Source of the DNA: Acetobacter farinalis | Lineage (GTDB): Bacteria; Pseudomonadota; Alphaproteobacteria; Acetobacterales; Acetobacteraceae | DNA length: 28,155 bases | Reading direction: 5' to 3' | NCBI RefSeq assembly: GCF_026240015.1 | Contig: NZ_JAPIUX010000023.1 | Coordinates: forward strand, 1 to 28,155 | In this document: positions 15,385 to 24,121 of the stretch, one piece after another | How positions within the stretch are numbered: the stretch's first letter is position 1 | Layout of the letters: each line of letters opens with the position of its first letter | Position numbers and translations under genes: made by a program | Notes under the pieces: generated by a model | Told to the model about the DNA's origin: nothing | Databases searched by the model: none | The model's input: the letters and a program-made list of their open reading frames with translations, nothing else

Positions 15385-17463
15385 ATGCCGGTTATTGGAC
15401 GAAGAGGACTGCTTAAAGGCGGCGGAGGGCTTCTTACCGCAAGCCTTTTAGGGTCCATTAACCGGGCTTTGGCCATTCCGGCGGAACGCCGGAGTGGCAC
15501 ACTGGAAGATGTTGAGCATATTGTTGTGCTCATGCAGGAAAACCGGTCATTTGATCATTATTTCGGTCATCTGAGCGGCGTGCGCGGGGTGGGTGACCGT
15601 CACCCCGTACGATCACCAGATGGCTCCCCCGTCTGGTCTCAGTGGCGCAAGAAGAAGAGTGAGGGGCGTATCATGCCCTTCCAGTTGCGCACGCATGTCA
15701 GCAGCGCGCAATGTGTGCTTGATCTTGACCATAACTGGAAACCCACGCATGCCGCCATAAACGCTGGGTGGAATGACCAGTGGCCCCGCCATAAAACCGA
15801 TATGACGATGGGCTACTACACGCGTGAGGATATTCCTTATCACTACGCGCTGGCCGATGCCTTTACCGTCTGTGACCATTATTTCTGCTCAACCCCAACC
15901 CAGACCCACCCCAACCGCTTTTACCTGATGACCGGCACCGTTGACGGTGAGGGTGTGGGCGGCGGCCCGGTTCTGGATAATGTGGACTGGGTGGACCGTG
16001 CCTTCTACCCCAAGGCCCCAGCGCCATTTAACTGGACAACATATCCTGAACGGCTGGAAGCTGCCGGGGTCAGTTGGCAGGTCTATCAGCAGGGGCTTTC
16101 CGTATCAGACGTGGAAAACGGGAATTTCGGCACCAATGTGCTGATGAATTTCCGCAATTACGTTGATGCCCCGAAGGGCTCCGCCCTGTACGAGCGGGCC
16201 ATGACCAAACGGACGCTGGATACCCTGCGGCAGGATGTGCTGGCGGACCGTCTGCCGCAGGTGTCCTGGCTGCTGCCGCCTGCGGCCTATTCCGAACACC
16301 CGCGCTGGACACCGGGGTATGGGGCCACCTATATCGCCCGCGTGCTGAATGCCCTGACAGCCAATCCGCAGGTCTGGGCCAAGACGGTTCTGCTCGTCAT
16401 GTATGACGAGAATGACGGCTACTTTGACCATGTTCCGCCGCCGCAGCCCCCGACACCCCTTCTCCCCGGCAAGAGTACGGTTGATACGCGCGGGGAAATT
16501 CATGATCGCATCACGCCATACGAGCCGGAGCGCTACACGCCAGACATGCTGCCTTATGGTCTGGGGCCGCGGGTGCCAATGCTCGCACTTTCTCCTTGGA
16601 GCACGGGCGGATTTGTCTGCTCGGAAGTGTTTGACCACACGTCGGTGCTGCGCTTTATCGAAGCCCGCTTCGGGGTGCGTGAAACAAACATCACCCCATG
16701 GCGGCGCTCCGTGTGTGGTGATCTGACAAGTGCGTTCGATTTCTCACGCAAACAGGGTTTTGCAGGCGGACTGCCTGACACTGCGGATTACAAGCAGCAG
16801 GTTGACCAGTCCTGCACGCTCCCGAACCCGGCTGTTCCTGTGGAAAGTAGCCTCTCCGATATCGGGGAACAGGAGAAGGGGCGTCGGCCTGCGCGGCCAC
16901 TCCCTTATGTTCTGGGTGTGCATGAAGTTGCTGGCCCCAAGGGCGATCTCACGCTTCGGTTTGAAAATCAGGGAACAAGCGGTGCCTGTTTTTATGTCTA
17001 TCAGGACCTGACCTCTGAAAAACCACGGCGCTACACCGTGGGTGCAGGGGCAAGGCTTGAGGATAGCTGGCCTCTGCCGCAAGACCATCTGGCCAGAGTC
17101 ACCGTTATTGGTCCGAATGGGTTTGCGCGGTATTTCCATCGCTCCCGCCCGACATCGGTCATGGTTTCTGCTACGGAGAACACGGGTTCAGGGTCACTCG
17201 TGCTTGAATTTGCGAACCTTACCGCCACCGCACAAACTGTCTCTGTGCATGATAATGCCTATGGGCAGCGTACCCAGACGCTTGAACTGGCAGCGCATGC
17301 CGTGGTGCACAAAACCCTGCCGCTGGGGAGTAGTGACCAGTGGTATGATGTGAGTGTGAAAATCGCATCAGAACCCACGACTGAAAATCGTTTTGCCGGC
17401 CATGTGGAAACAGGCAAACCAAGCAAAACGGACCCGGCGCTGGGCAAGCCCGTCCTTCAATAA
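15385..17463 (+). CDS. Phosphocholine-type phospholipase C, exported
   Basis: A 692-residue enzyme of the bacterial PLC/acid phosphatase superfamily. The N-terminus GRRGLLKGGGGLL, then a hydrophobic stretch to about residue 30, is a twin-arginine-type signal. The catalytic domain shows HIVVLMQENRSFDHYFG (45-61, metal ligands E52 and N53), a nucleophile region TPTQTHPNRFYLMTG (170-184) and DENDGYFDH (341-349). Two C-terminal DUF756-type beta domains follow, at about 510-600 and 605-675 (LRFENQGTSGACFYVY; SVHDNAYGQRTQTLEL). Length is normal for the family (about 700). It would cleave phosphatidylcholine, possibly also sphingomyelin, to diacylglycerol or ceramide and phosphocholine. GGGTGGAG precedes the ATG. 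It lies downstream of a TonB receptor, pointing to scavenging of lipid head groups; turnover of the cell's own phosphatidylcholine is an alternative. Confidence 0.93.
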   Translation: MPVIGRRGLLKGGGGLLTASLLGSINRALAIPAERRSGTLEDVEHIVVLMQENRSFDHYFGHLSGVRGVGDRHPVRSPDGSPVWSQWRKKKSEGRIMPFQLRTHVSSAQCVLDLDHNWKPTHAAINAGWNDQWPRHKTDMTMGYYTREDIPYHYALADAFTVCDHYFCSTPTQTHPNRFYLMTGTVDGEGVGGGPVLDNVDWVDRAFYPKAPAPFNWTTYPERLEAAGVSWQVYQQGLSVSDVENGNFGTNVLMNFRNYVDAPKGSALYERAMTKRTLDTLRQDVLADRLPQVSWLLPPAAYSEHPRWTPGYGATYIARVLNALTANPQVWAKTVLLVMYDENDGYFDHVPPPQPPTPLLPGKSTVDTRGEIHDRITPYEPERYTPDMLPYGLGPRVPMLALSPWSTGGFVCSEVFDHTSVLRFIEARFGVRETNITPWRRSVCGDLTSAFDFSRKQGFAGGLPDTADYKQQVDQSCTLPNPAVPVESSLSDIGEQEKGRRPARPLPYVLGVHEVAGPKGDLTLRFENQGTSGACFYVYQDLTSEKPRRYTVGAGARLEDSWPLPQDHLARVTVIGPNGFARYFHRSRPTSVMVSATENTGSGSLVLEFANLTATAQTVSVHDNAYGQRTQTLELAAHAVVHKTLPLGSSDQWYDVSVKIASEPTTENRFAGHVETGKPSKTDPALGKPVLQ

Positions 17464-17528
17464 ACGTCGTCCGGCATTTTCTGGAGCCAGTCAGACTTTT
17501 GGCGGCAGCATAAGGCTTCATCTCAGTG

Positions 17529-17571
17529 CGAAACGGGCCGTGACGGGGAATATCCTGCACGGCCCGTTTCG
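17529..17571 (+). terminator. Strong hairpin after phospholipase C
   Basis: CGAAACGGGCCGTG (17529-17542) and CACGGCCCGTTTCG (17558-17571) form a perfect 14-bp stem with a 15-base loop, 65 bp after the phospholipase stop. It is followed by TATCAGG, not a U-run, so either termination is factor-assisted or the hairpin protects the 3' end. Confidence 0.6.
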
Positions 17572-17772
17572 TATCAGGTGCGCTGCGGTGCGGCCGTGGC
17601 GCTGCCATATATGTTCAGGGAGAGGGGCGGGGGCTTCCCGCTGGCTCGGTGCTTTGCCCAGCTTCCCGTGTAATCCGGCCACCAGAGGAGGCATGCCTTT
17701 TTCGGCCACAATCCGCCATATCGTGCCGTTTCTGGCGGCGGAAACAGCGCCAGAGGCACGTTCCTTTTTCTC

Positions 17773-17818
17773 AAAAAAAATTTATTAAATAATTATATAG
17801 CCGATTAATAATTTTTTT
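17773..17818. promoter_or_regulatory. AT-rich inverted repeat upstream of RND operon
   Basis: Arms AAAAAAAATTTATTAA (17773-17788) and TTAATAATTTTTTT (17805-17818) pair with a one-base bulge around a loop that contains TTATATAG. It sits about 70 bp before the pump start in the probable promoter region and could be an operator or an upstream AT element. Confidence 0.4.
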
Positions 17819-17888
17819 AAAAGATTTCTGCATAAATGAAATTCTATCGTGCGCTGAATTCCGTTGATCCCAGTGAGGAAGGAAACGC

Positions 17889-20800
17889 ATGAACGCCATC
17901 GTTGTGACGGCACTGAAGCGACCTTACACGTTTATTGTGCTGTCGCTGCTTATTCTCGCTTTTGGCGTGATGTCTCTTTTCAAGGCTCCAACAGATGTTT
18001 TTCCAAACATCCGTATTCCTGTTGTGTCCGTGGTCTGGACGTATGGCGGAATGCTGCCTGAAGAATTCGCAGGCCGTATCACCTACAATTACGAACTGGC
18101 CGTAACCTCCACCGTGGAGGGGATCGAGCACATGGAAAGCAGCTCCTATTACGGGAGAAGCATTGTCAACATCTACTTCCAGCCGGGCACGGATATCGGT
18201 GAAGCGGAAGCTGAAGTCACGGCTATTTCCCAGACCGTGATCAAGCAGCTGCCCGATAATATTCCCGCGCCCATGGTCATGCGGCTGGAAGCATCCTCGG
18301 TTCCGGTTCTTGCTCTTCAGATCACCTCTGAAAAACAGACACCATCTGACCTGTACAAAATCGCCATGACACGCATCCGCCCGGTTCTGGTGACGGTGCC
18401 CGGCGCGGTTCTGCCGCATCCTTATGGCGGTATGGACAGCTTCATCATGGTGGCGCTGAACCAGAAGCAGCTTCTGGCGCACCATCTGTCCGCGATGGAT
18501 GTGCAGAATGCCCTGCGGAAGCAGAACATTGTGCTCCCCGCCGGCGATCAGAAAATCGCTACCACAGACTGGATGGTGCAGACCAACGCCACACCGCGCT
18601 CCATGAAGGAACTGGGCGATATTCCGGTAAAGCGCGTCGGGAATGCCGTGATTTATGTGCATGACGTGGCGCAGGTGTACCGTGGTGGCCACCCGCAGAC
18701 AAACCTTGTGCTGGTTCAGGGCCGGCAGGGCGTGGAAGTGGTGGTAATGAAAAGCGGTGATGCCTCAACGCTGGATGTTGTGGCGCGCACCAAGGACCTG
18801 CTGCCGCGCATTCAGCAGCTTGTGCCGCCCGATGTGCATATTTCCATCCTGAGTGATGCCTCCATCTTCGTGAAAGATGCCATCCGCGATGTGGTGCGGG
18901 AAATGGTGACAGCCGCCATCCTGACTGGCCTTGTGGTGCTGCTCTTCCTCGGATCATGGCGCTCTACGCTGATTATCGCCACATCCATTCCGCTGGCCAT
19001 TCTCACGGCTATCATCTGCCTGCTGATGTCTGGCCAGACCATCAATGTCATGACGCTTGGCGGGCTGGCTCTGGCGGTTGGTATTCTGGTGGATGATGCC
19101 ACCGTGATGATTGAAAACATCGATACCCATCTGGAAGAAGGGAAAGAACTCGAAACAGCCATTATTGATGCCGCCAACCAGATTGTTATCCCCACACTGG
19201 TTTCAACACTGTGTATCTGTATCGTCTGGACACCGCTGTTCCGCCTGAGCGGGGTTGCCGGCTGGCTCTTCATGCCCATGGCTGAAGCCATTGTTTACGC
19301 GATGCTGGCATCCTTCATCCTGTCGCGCACACTGGTGCCGACAATGGCCAAATACCTGCTGGCGGGGCAGGTTCATCCCGGCCTGCACAGTGATGAGCAT
19401 CTGGCGCTGCCCAAAGGGGTTTTCGGGCGCTTCCAGAACGGGTTCGAGCGGAAATTCCATAATTTCCGCACCCGCTACGGGCTTCTTCTCGAGCGGATTA
19501 TCGCGCGGCGCAGGGTCTTTGTCGCGTGCTTCCTCGGGGCATCTGTGCTCTCGCTGGGGCTGTTCTTTCTGGCCGGGCAGGATTTCTTCCCTGAAGTGAA
19601 ATCCGGCATGATCCAGATGCACATGCGCACACCGCTGGGGATGCGTATCGAAACCACGGGCCGTGTCGTGTCTCTCGTGAATGATCGCATCGAGCAGATT
19701 CTGCCCGGAAAAGTATCCGGTATCATCAATAACTGCGGCCTTCCGGAAGGCCCGCACAACCAGGCGTTCATCCCCACACCCTCAATCGGCACGCAGGATT
19801 GCGATCTGACGATTTCTCTCAAGGATGAACAATCCCGCGTCTGGGATTATCGCAAGCTGCTGCGCAAGGACCTGTCCGCACATTTCCCCGGAAGTGTGTT
19901 TACGTTCCAGCCTGCGGACCTGACCGAGAAAATTCTGAACTTCGGCTCACCCGCGCCGATTGATGTGCAGATTTCCGGCCCGGATCTTCGCGATAACTAC
20001 AACTACGCTCGCCTGCTGGTGAATAAACTGCGCGCCATTCCCGGCACTGCCGATGTGGTGATCCAGCAGACCATGAAAACGCCGACCCTGTTCGTGCAGG
20101 GGAACCGCACCTTCGGTCAGGCCACCGGCATGACTGAGGCCGATATTGCCAACAACGAACTGATGACCCTCTCGGGAAGCCAGACCGTGGACCCGCAATA
20201 CTGGCTGGACCCCAAAACGGGCATCACCTTCCCGCTGAACGTGTATGTATCACAGGATCAGCTGACCCATTACAACGACCTGATGACCATTCCGGTCGAT
20301 AAGGGTGATAATGACCCCAAGGGCACGGACATGCAGCTTCTGGGGAGCATCAGCACGGTGACACCCACGGGCACGCCCGGTCAGGTTTCACACTATAATT
20401 CCATGCCTGAAATTGACATCTATGTGTCAGTGGAAGGTGCGGACCTCGGCTCCGTTCTGGCGCAGGTCAAGAACACAGTCGCGCAGACAAAGGGCGATCT
20501 GCCCCGGACTGCGGCTCTCGATATCCGCGGGCAGGCTGTAACCATGCATGGCGCGTATGTGGAGCTGATAGCCGGTCTGGTGATCTCCATCATGCTGATC
20601 TACATGCTGATTGTTGTTAACTTTCAGTCTTGGGTTGACCCTTTCATTATTATCTCGGCACTTCCGGGTGCTCTGGCAGGCATCGCATGGAGCCTGTTCC
20701 TGACCCAGACACGCCTTTCCGTGCCTGCGCTGACAGGCGCCATCATGTGCATGGGCACAGCCACCGCGAACTCCATTCTGGTAGTTGCCTTTGCCAAGGA

Positions 20801-21092
20801 ACGGTTCGCTCTGCATGGCAATGCACTGGTTGCCGCTGTGGAGGCCGGGTTCGGCCGCATTCGTCCCGTGATCATGACAGCCTCTGCCATGGTTATCGGG
20901 ATGGTGCCCATGGCTGTCAGTAACTCCCAGAACGCGCCTTTGGGGAAAGCCGTTATTGGCGGCCTTATCCTGGCGACTGTTTCCACTCTTCTCTTTGTTC
21001 CCTGTGTTTATGCCATTTTCCATAACACATCCCCCAAAAAGCCCAGCCGCCCGATTGATACGGGCCTCGAAGACGCGAAGGAGGCCGTCTAA
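17889..21092 (+). CDS. RND efflux transporter, inner-membrane pump
   Basis: A 1067-residue AcrB/HAE-like proton antiporter. The N-terminus MNAIVVTALKRPYTFIVLSL is the usual first helix, followed by porter domain, helices 2-6, second porter domain and helices 8-12. The helix 4 acidic pair of the proton relay is present (ILVDDATVMIEN, D402 and D403). In the helix 10 relay position, where AcrB has lysine in the SAKNAILIVEFA segment, this protein reads TATANSILVVAFA with A960, so the lysine is missing. That occurs in RND subfamilies outside the classic AcrB group. GAGGAAGGAA precedes the ATG. The stop overlaps the adaptor start (TAATG). Substrate unknown. Confidence 0.93.
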   Translation: MNAIVVTALKRPYTFIVLSLLILAFGVMSLFKAPTDVFPNIRIPVVSVVWTYGGMLPEEFAGRITYNYELAVTSTVEGIEHMESSSYYGRSIVNIYFQPGTDIGEAEAEVTAISQTVIKQLPDNIPAPMVMRLEASSVPVLALQITSEKQTPSDLYKIAMTRIRPVLVTVPGAVLPHPYGGMDSFIMVALNQKQLLAHHLSAMDVQNALRKQNIVLPAGDQKIATTDWMVQTNATPRSMKELGDIPVKRVGNAVIYVHDVAQVYRGGHPQTNLVLVQGRQGVEVVVMKSGDASTLDVVARTKDLLPRIQQLVPPDVHISILSDASIFVKDAIRDVVREMVTAAILTGLVVLLFLGSWRSTLIIATSIPLAILTAIICLLMSGQTINVMTLGGLALAVGILVDDATVMIENIDTHLEEGKELETAIIDAANQIVIPTLVSTLCICIVWTPLFRLSGVAGWLFMPMAEAIVYAMLASFILSRTLVPTMAKYLLAGQVHPGLHSDEHLALPKGVFGRFQNGFERKFHNFRTRYGLLLERIIARRRVFVACFLGASVLSLGLFFLAGQDFFPEVKSGMIQMHMRTPLGMRIETTGRVVSLVNDRIEQILPGKVSGIINNCGLPEGPHNQAFIPTPSIGTQDCDLTISLKDEQSRVWDYRKLLRKDLSAHFPGSVFTFQPADLTEKILNFGSPAPIDVQISGPDLRDNYNYARLLVNKLRAIPGTADVVIQQTMKTPTLFVQGNRTFGQATGMTEADIANNELMTLSGSQTVDPQYWLDPKTGITFPLNVYVSQDQLTHYNDLMTIPVDKGDNDPKGTDMQLLGSISTVTPTGTPGQVSHYNSMPEIDIYVSVEGADLGSVLAQVKNTVAQTKGDLPRTAALDIRGQAVTMHGAYVELIAGLVISIMLIYMLIVVNFQSWVDPFIIISALPGALAGIAWSLFLTQTRLSVPALTGAIMCMGTATANSILVVAFAKERFALHGNALVAAVEAGFGRIRPVIMTASAMVIGMVPMAVSNSQNAPLGKAVIGGLILATVSTLLFVPCVYAIFHNTSPKKPSRPIDTGLEDAKEAV

Positions 21093-22291
21093 TGTTTGCC
21101 CTGATCAGAAAATATCTTTTTGTCGGTTCGGTTCTGTGTGTTCTGGCCGGATATGTGGCCTATCTGGAAATACAGCATCTGCATAACAAGGTGACACTGC
21201 AGGCTGATGCTCAGCATGCCAGCGTGCCGGATGTTGCTGTGGTGCAGCCCAAGCCCGCACCCTCAACCCTTGCCATGACACTGCCAGGCAACATCAATGC
21301 CTGGTATGAAGCGCCCATTTATGCGCAGGTCTCCGGCTATGTGAAAATGTGGTACAAGGACTACGGTGCGGTCGTCAAAAAAGGCGATATTCTCGCTGAA
21401 ATCAACGCACCGGGTCTGGATGCCCAATATGCACAGGCCAAGGCGGACCTTCAGGTTGCCCAGGCCAAATACGGGCTGGCCACTGTGACAGCAAACCGCT
21501 GGCGCTCCATGGGGAAATCCCAGGCGGTATCAGGCCAGTCTGTCTCGGTGCAGAATGCCAATGAGCAATCAGCTCGCGCCGCGCTGGAAGCCGCACAGCA
21601 TAATGTGGACCATTATGATGCTCTCGAGCGGTTTAAAACCATCGTGGCCCCGTTTGATGGTGTTGTGACGGCCAGAAATATCAGTGTGGGCGATTATGTT
21701 GGCGCCGGGAGCGGCAATATGAACGCCAATGGCACGGCCAGTGAACTGTTTACGGTGGCTGATACGCACGCCATGCGGCTTTTTGTCTCCGTGCCTGAAG
21801 TGTTCTCCTATGTTCTGAAGCCGGGGCTGAAAGCACGCGTCATTGTGCCGCAGTATCCCAATCAGGTTTTCACGGCCAATTTCCTGACAATTGCAAAAGG
21901 GTATGACACCAACACCCGTACGGCTGTCACGGAATTCACCATTGAGAATGCAGACCAGAAATTGTGGCCGGGCACATTTGCCTCTGTCTCTCTTTCCGCA
22001 CCTGCCGAAGGGGGCATTTATACGGTCCCGACTGGCGCGCTGGTTTTCCAGGAAAAGGGCATGCAGGTTGTCACGATAGATGGCCAGAACAAGGCGCACT
22101 ACAAGAACATTACAGTCGGCCGCATGTCTGACGCTTATACGGAAGTGAACGCAGGTCTTGCCCCCACGGACCGTGTTATCAACAACCCGCCGGCTGATCT
22201 GCTGGAAGGGCAGACCGTACGGCTGAGCGTGCCCGCAAAAGGCTATCTGACAACGGCAAATGCGGCAGATGACGAGGAGGATGACGAATGA
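21092..22291 (+). CDS. RND periplasmic adaptor subunit
   Basis: A 399-residue membrane fusion protein. It has an N-terminal anchor (LFVGSVLCVLAGYVAYLEI), a first lipoyl half (VSGYVKMWYKDYGAVVKKGD), a short coiled-coil hairpin (about 105-175), a second lipoyl half (IVAPFDGVVTARNISVGDYV) and a beta-barrel with FTVADTHAMRLFVSVPE. The C-terminus ends in an acidic tail (DDEEDDE). It should join the pump to the NodT-type channel. Its ATG overlaps the pump stop by one base and its own end overlaps the next start (ATGA), so all three subunits are made together. Confidence 0.92.
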   Translation: MFALIRKYLFVGSVLCVLAGYVAYLEIQHLHNKVTLQADAQHASVPDVAVVQPKPAPSTLAMTLPGNINAWYEAPIYAQVSGYVKMWYKDYGAVVKKGDILAEINAPGLDAQYAQAKADLQVAQAKYGLATVTANRWRSMGKSQAVSGQSVSVQNANEQSARAALEAAQHNVDHYDALERFKTIVAPFDGVVTARNISVGDYVGAGSGNMNANGTASELFTVADTHAMRLFVSVPEVFSYVLKPGLKARVIVPQYPNQVFTANFLTIAKGYDTNTRTAVTEFTIENADQKLWPGTFASVSLSAPAEGGIYTVPTGALVFQEKGMQVVTIDGQNKAHYKNITVGRMSDAYTEVNAGLAPTDRVINNPPADLLEGQTVRLSVPAKGYLTTANAADDEEDDE

Positions 22292-23922
22292 GCACCTCAG
22301 CAAACCACCTGCACAAAGCCAAACGATGCGCCCTGCCAGCCATGGCCGCACGCAAGACTTTGAACCGTAAAGCCGGCACGCAACGCACTGCCTTAAAAGC
22401 CGCGACACTCGCGGCCCTGACGGCACTCAGCGCCTGTGATCTGGCCCCGGCGTATCAGGCTCCTCACTTTGTTGTCCCGGCTTCATGGCACGGGCAGGGG
22501 CTCTTCCGGGAAGCACAACCGCAGGACACTGTCCTGCGCACGGACTGGTGGACCCTGTTCAAGGACCCGGTGCTGAACACGCTTGAAGCGCAGGCGATGA
22601 CCAGCAATGCGGACCTGCAGGCTGCGGCTGAACGGTTTGTGCAGGCCCGCTCCATCGTGATGGAAGCGCGGTCTGACCTGCTGCCGCATTTTGCGCTGGC
22701 CTTCGGCTCCACTGATAACAAAAGCTCGTCCGACAGGCTTTTCCGCTACAAGGGGCCGATTACCGCAACGGATGAATATTATGGCGGTATGGCAAGCTGG
22801 GAGCCGGATCTCTGGTCATCCATCCGTAACAGGATCCGGGCGCAGAAATACTACGCGCAGGCGCAGGCGGCCCAGTATGCCGCAGCGCGCCTGAGCCTTC
22901 AGGCTGAAGTGGCGACGGACTATTTTGCCCTGCGCGGCATGGATGCGCAGAACGCAATCTATACGCAGTCCATCCGCTATTATCAGCAGGCTCTGCATGT
23001 CACTCAGGTCCGTCTTGATAATCAGGACGCAACGGGCATTGATGTGGCGCGCGCCAAAAACCAGCTTTACATGACGCAGGCCCGCCAGTTGGACGTGCAG
23101 GCCCAGCGCGAAGTGCTGGAGCATGCGCTGGCCGTTCTGGTTAATGCCTCACCGTCCTCCTTCCGTATTGCTGAAGTGGAGAAACAGGACGACGCCGAGC
23201 CTGTCGTGCCTCTGGGCCTGCCCTCCGAACTGCTGCAACGCAGGCCGGATGTGGCGGTGGCTGAACGGGAAATGGCACAGGCCAACCGGGCTATCGGCAT
23301 AGCGCGCGCGGCGTTTTATCCGCATGTCTCTTTCAACGCCACCGGCGGGTTTGATGCAAACGGGTTTGACCTGGCCAATCTGGCAAACAGCATGTGGTCC
23401 TACGGTGCCTCAGTCACCATGCCGCTGTTTGAAGGCGGCCTGCGCCGCGCCCAGTTGCAGCGGACATGGTCCAACTACCGGGAAACACGGGACCATTACC
23501 GCATGGCCGTGCTCTCCGCCTTCAAGGATGTTGAAAACGGGCTTTCCATGACAGCCCGGCTCCGTGAAGAAAATGCACGCCTGAAAGATGCCGTGCAGGC
23601 TGCCATGCAGTCTCAAACATTGACCATGACCCTCTATAAGGGCGGTGCGGATGGGTATCTGGATGCGTTGATTGCGCAGGTCAATACACTGGATGCCCGT
23701 ATTGAGCAGGCCCAGATTCAGGCTCGCGCCCTTCAGGCAACAGTCGGGATGATCCGGGCTCTGGGCGGCGGCTGGCAGGACAAGCTTCTGCCCACACCGG
23801 ACCAGACCATGACATTCTCTGTCCTGGGGTATGATGGGCTGAAGCACCCGCAACCGGTTGGGGGGATTGATATAACCCCGCATCCTGAACAGTATGAAGA
23901 TCTGACCAAAACCAAACCCTGA
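22288..23922 (+). CDS. NodT/OprM-type outer-membrane efflux lipoprotein
   Basis: A 544-residue outer-membrane factor with a lipobox LSAC at C50 followed by DLAPAYQAP, the usual start of mature NodT/OprM proteins. Paired OEP domains carry the family signature GLPSELLQRRPDVAVAEREM and a later segment PLFEGGLRRAQLQRTWSNY. The pre-sequence is unusually long (49 residues); a start at M19 (MAARKTLN) would give a more normal signal, but the ATGA overlap with the adaptor favours 22288. The tail beyond about residue 490 extends past the usual end with a Pro-rich segment (GYDGLKHPQPVGGIDITPHP). It completes the tripartite pump. Confidence 0.91.
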   Translation: MSTSANHLHKAKRCALPAMAARKTLNRKAGTQRTALKAATLAALTALSACDLAPAYQAPHFVVPASWHGQGLFREAQPQDTVLRTDWWTLFKDPVLNTLEAQAMTSNADLQAAAERFVQARSIVMEARSDLLPHFALAFGSTDNKSSSDRLFRYKGPITATDEYYGGMASWEPDLWSSIRNRIRAQKYYAQAQAAQYAAARLSLQAEVATDYFALRGMDAQNAIYTQSIRYYQQALHVTQVRLDNQDATGIDVARAKNQLYMTQARQLDVQAQREVLEHALAVLVNASPSSFRIAEVEKQDDAEPVVPLGLPSELLQRRPDVAVAEREMAQANRAIGIARAAFYPHVSFNATGGFDANGFDLANLANSMWSYGASVTMPLFEGGLRRAQLQRTWSNYRETRDHYRMAVLSAFKDVENGLSMTARLREENARLKDAVQAAMQSQTLTMTLYKGGADGYLDALIAQVNTLDARIEQAQIQARALQATVGMIRALGGGWQDKLLPTPDQTMTFSVLGYDGLKHPQPVGGIDITPHPEQYEDLTKTKP

Positions 23923-23930
23923 CCGGCCGA

Positions 23931-23949
23931 CGCCCCTGAAGAGGGGGCG
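23931..23949 (+). terminator. Short GC hairpin after RND operon
   Basis: CGCCCC (23931-23936) and GGGGCG (23944-23949) pair around a 7-base loop, 9 bp after the stop of the outer-membrane factor. No U-tract follows; it may act with the longer hairpin downstream. Confidence 0.4.
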
Positions 23950-23960
23950 CGGGCCACCTT

Positions 23961-24005
23961 GCCGGGGGCGGATGCGGGGGCAGGAGCCTCTGCTCCGCCC
24001 CCGGC
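23961..24005 (+). terminator. Long GC hairpin terminator after RND operon
   Basis: GCCGGGGGCGGA (23961-23972) and TCCGCCCCCGGC (23994-24005) form a perfect 12-bp stem; the 21-base loop can fold further. It is followed by TTCTGT. It probably separates the RND operon from the glycosyltransferase cluster. Confidence 0.65.
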
Positions 24006-24049
24006 TTCTGTACAGCACGGGGCAGGCAAGCCGCCACGACCCTTGATAA

Positions 24050-24121
24050 GGCTGAAAGCTTCCAATATATAATCAGAAAAATTTAGTATTTTGCCTGTTT
24101 GTCTGTAAAAGGTCTTTCTGA
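24050..24121 (+). promoter_or_regulatory. AT-rich probable promoter of glycosyltransferase cluster
   Basis: After the terminator, base composition turns AT-rich (AATATATAATCAG near 24063, TTTAGTATTTTG near 24080). AAAAGG lies about 9 bp before the TTG start at 24122. No exact -35/-10 pair is convincing. Confidence 0.35.

Larger units (their letters stand above)
17464..17888. other. 425-bp gene-free spacer before the RND efflux operon
   Basis: The first part holds the terminator-like hairpin at 17529-17571. The middle (about 17575-17765) is GC-rich without a supported gene. The last 120 bp turn very AT-rich (17772-17835) and probably hold the RND promoter, including an inverted repeat listed separately. 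The strong ribosome binding site GAGGAAGGAA lies just before the ATG at 17889. Confidence 0.6.

Noticed and set aside
17844..18692. Minus-strand 282-residue open frame opposite the RND pump gene
   Set aside because: It lies wholly antisense to a strongly supported RND gene, is rich in His, Arg and Gly as expected of a mirror frame, and has no recognisable domain.
21569..22426. Minus-strand 285-residue open frame opposite the RND adaptor
   Set aside because: Antisense to clear adaptor and outer-membrane factor genes; composition is His- and Cys-rich without family resemblance.
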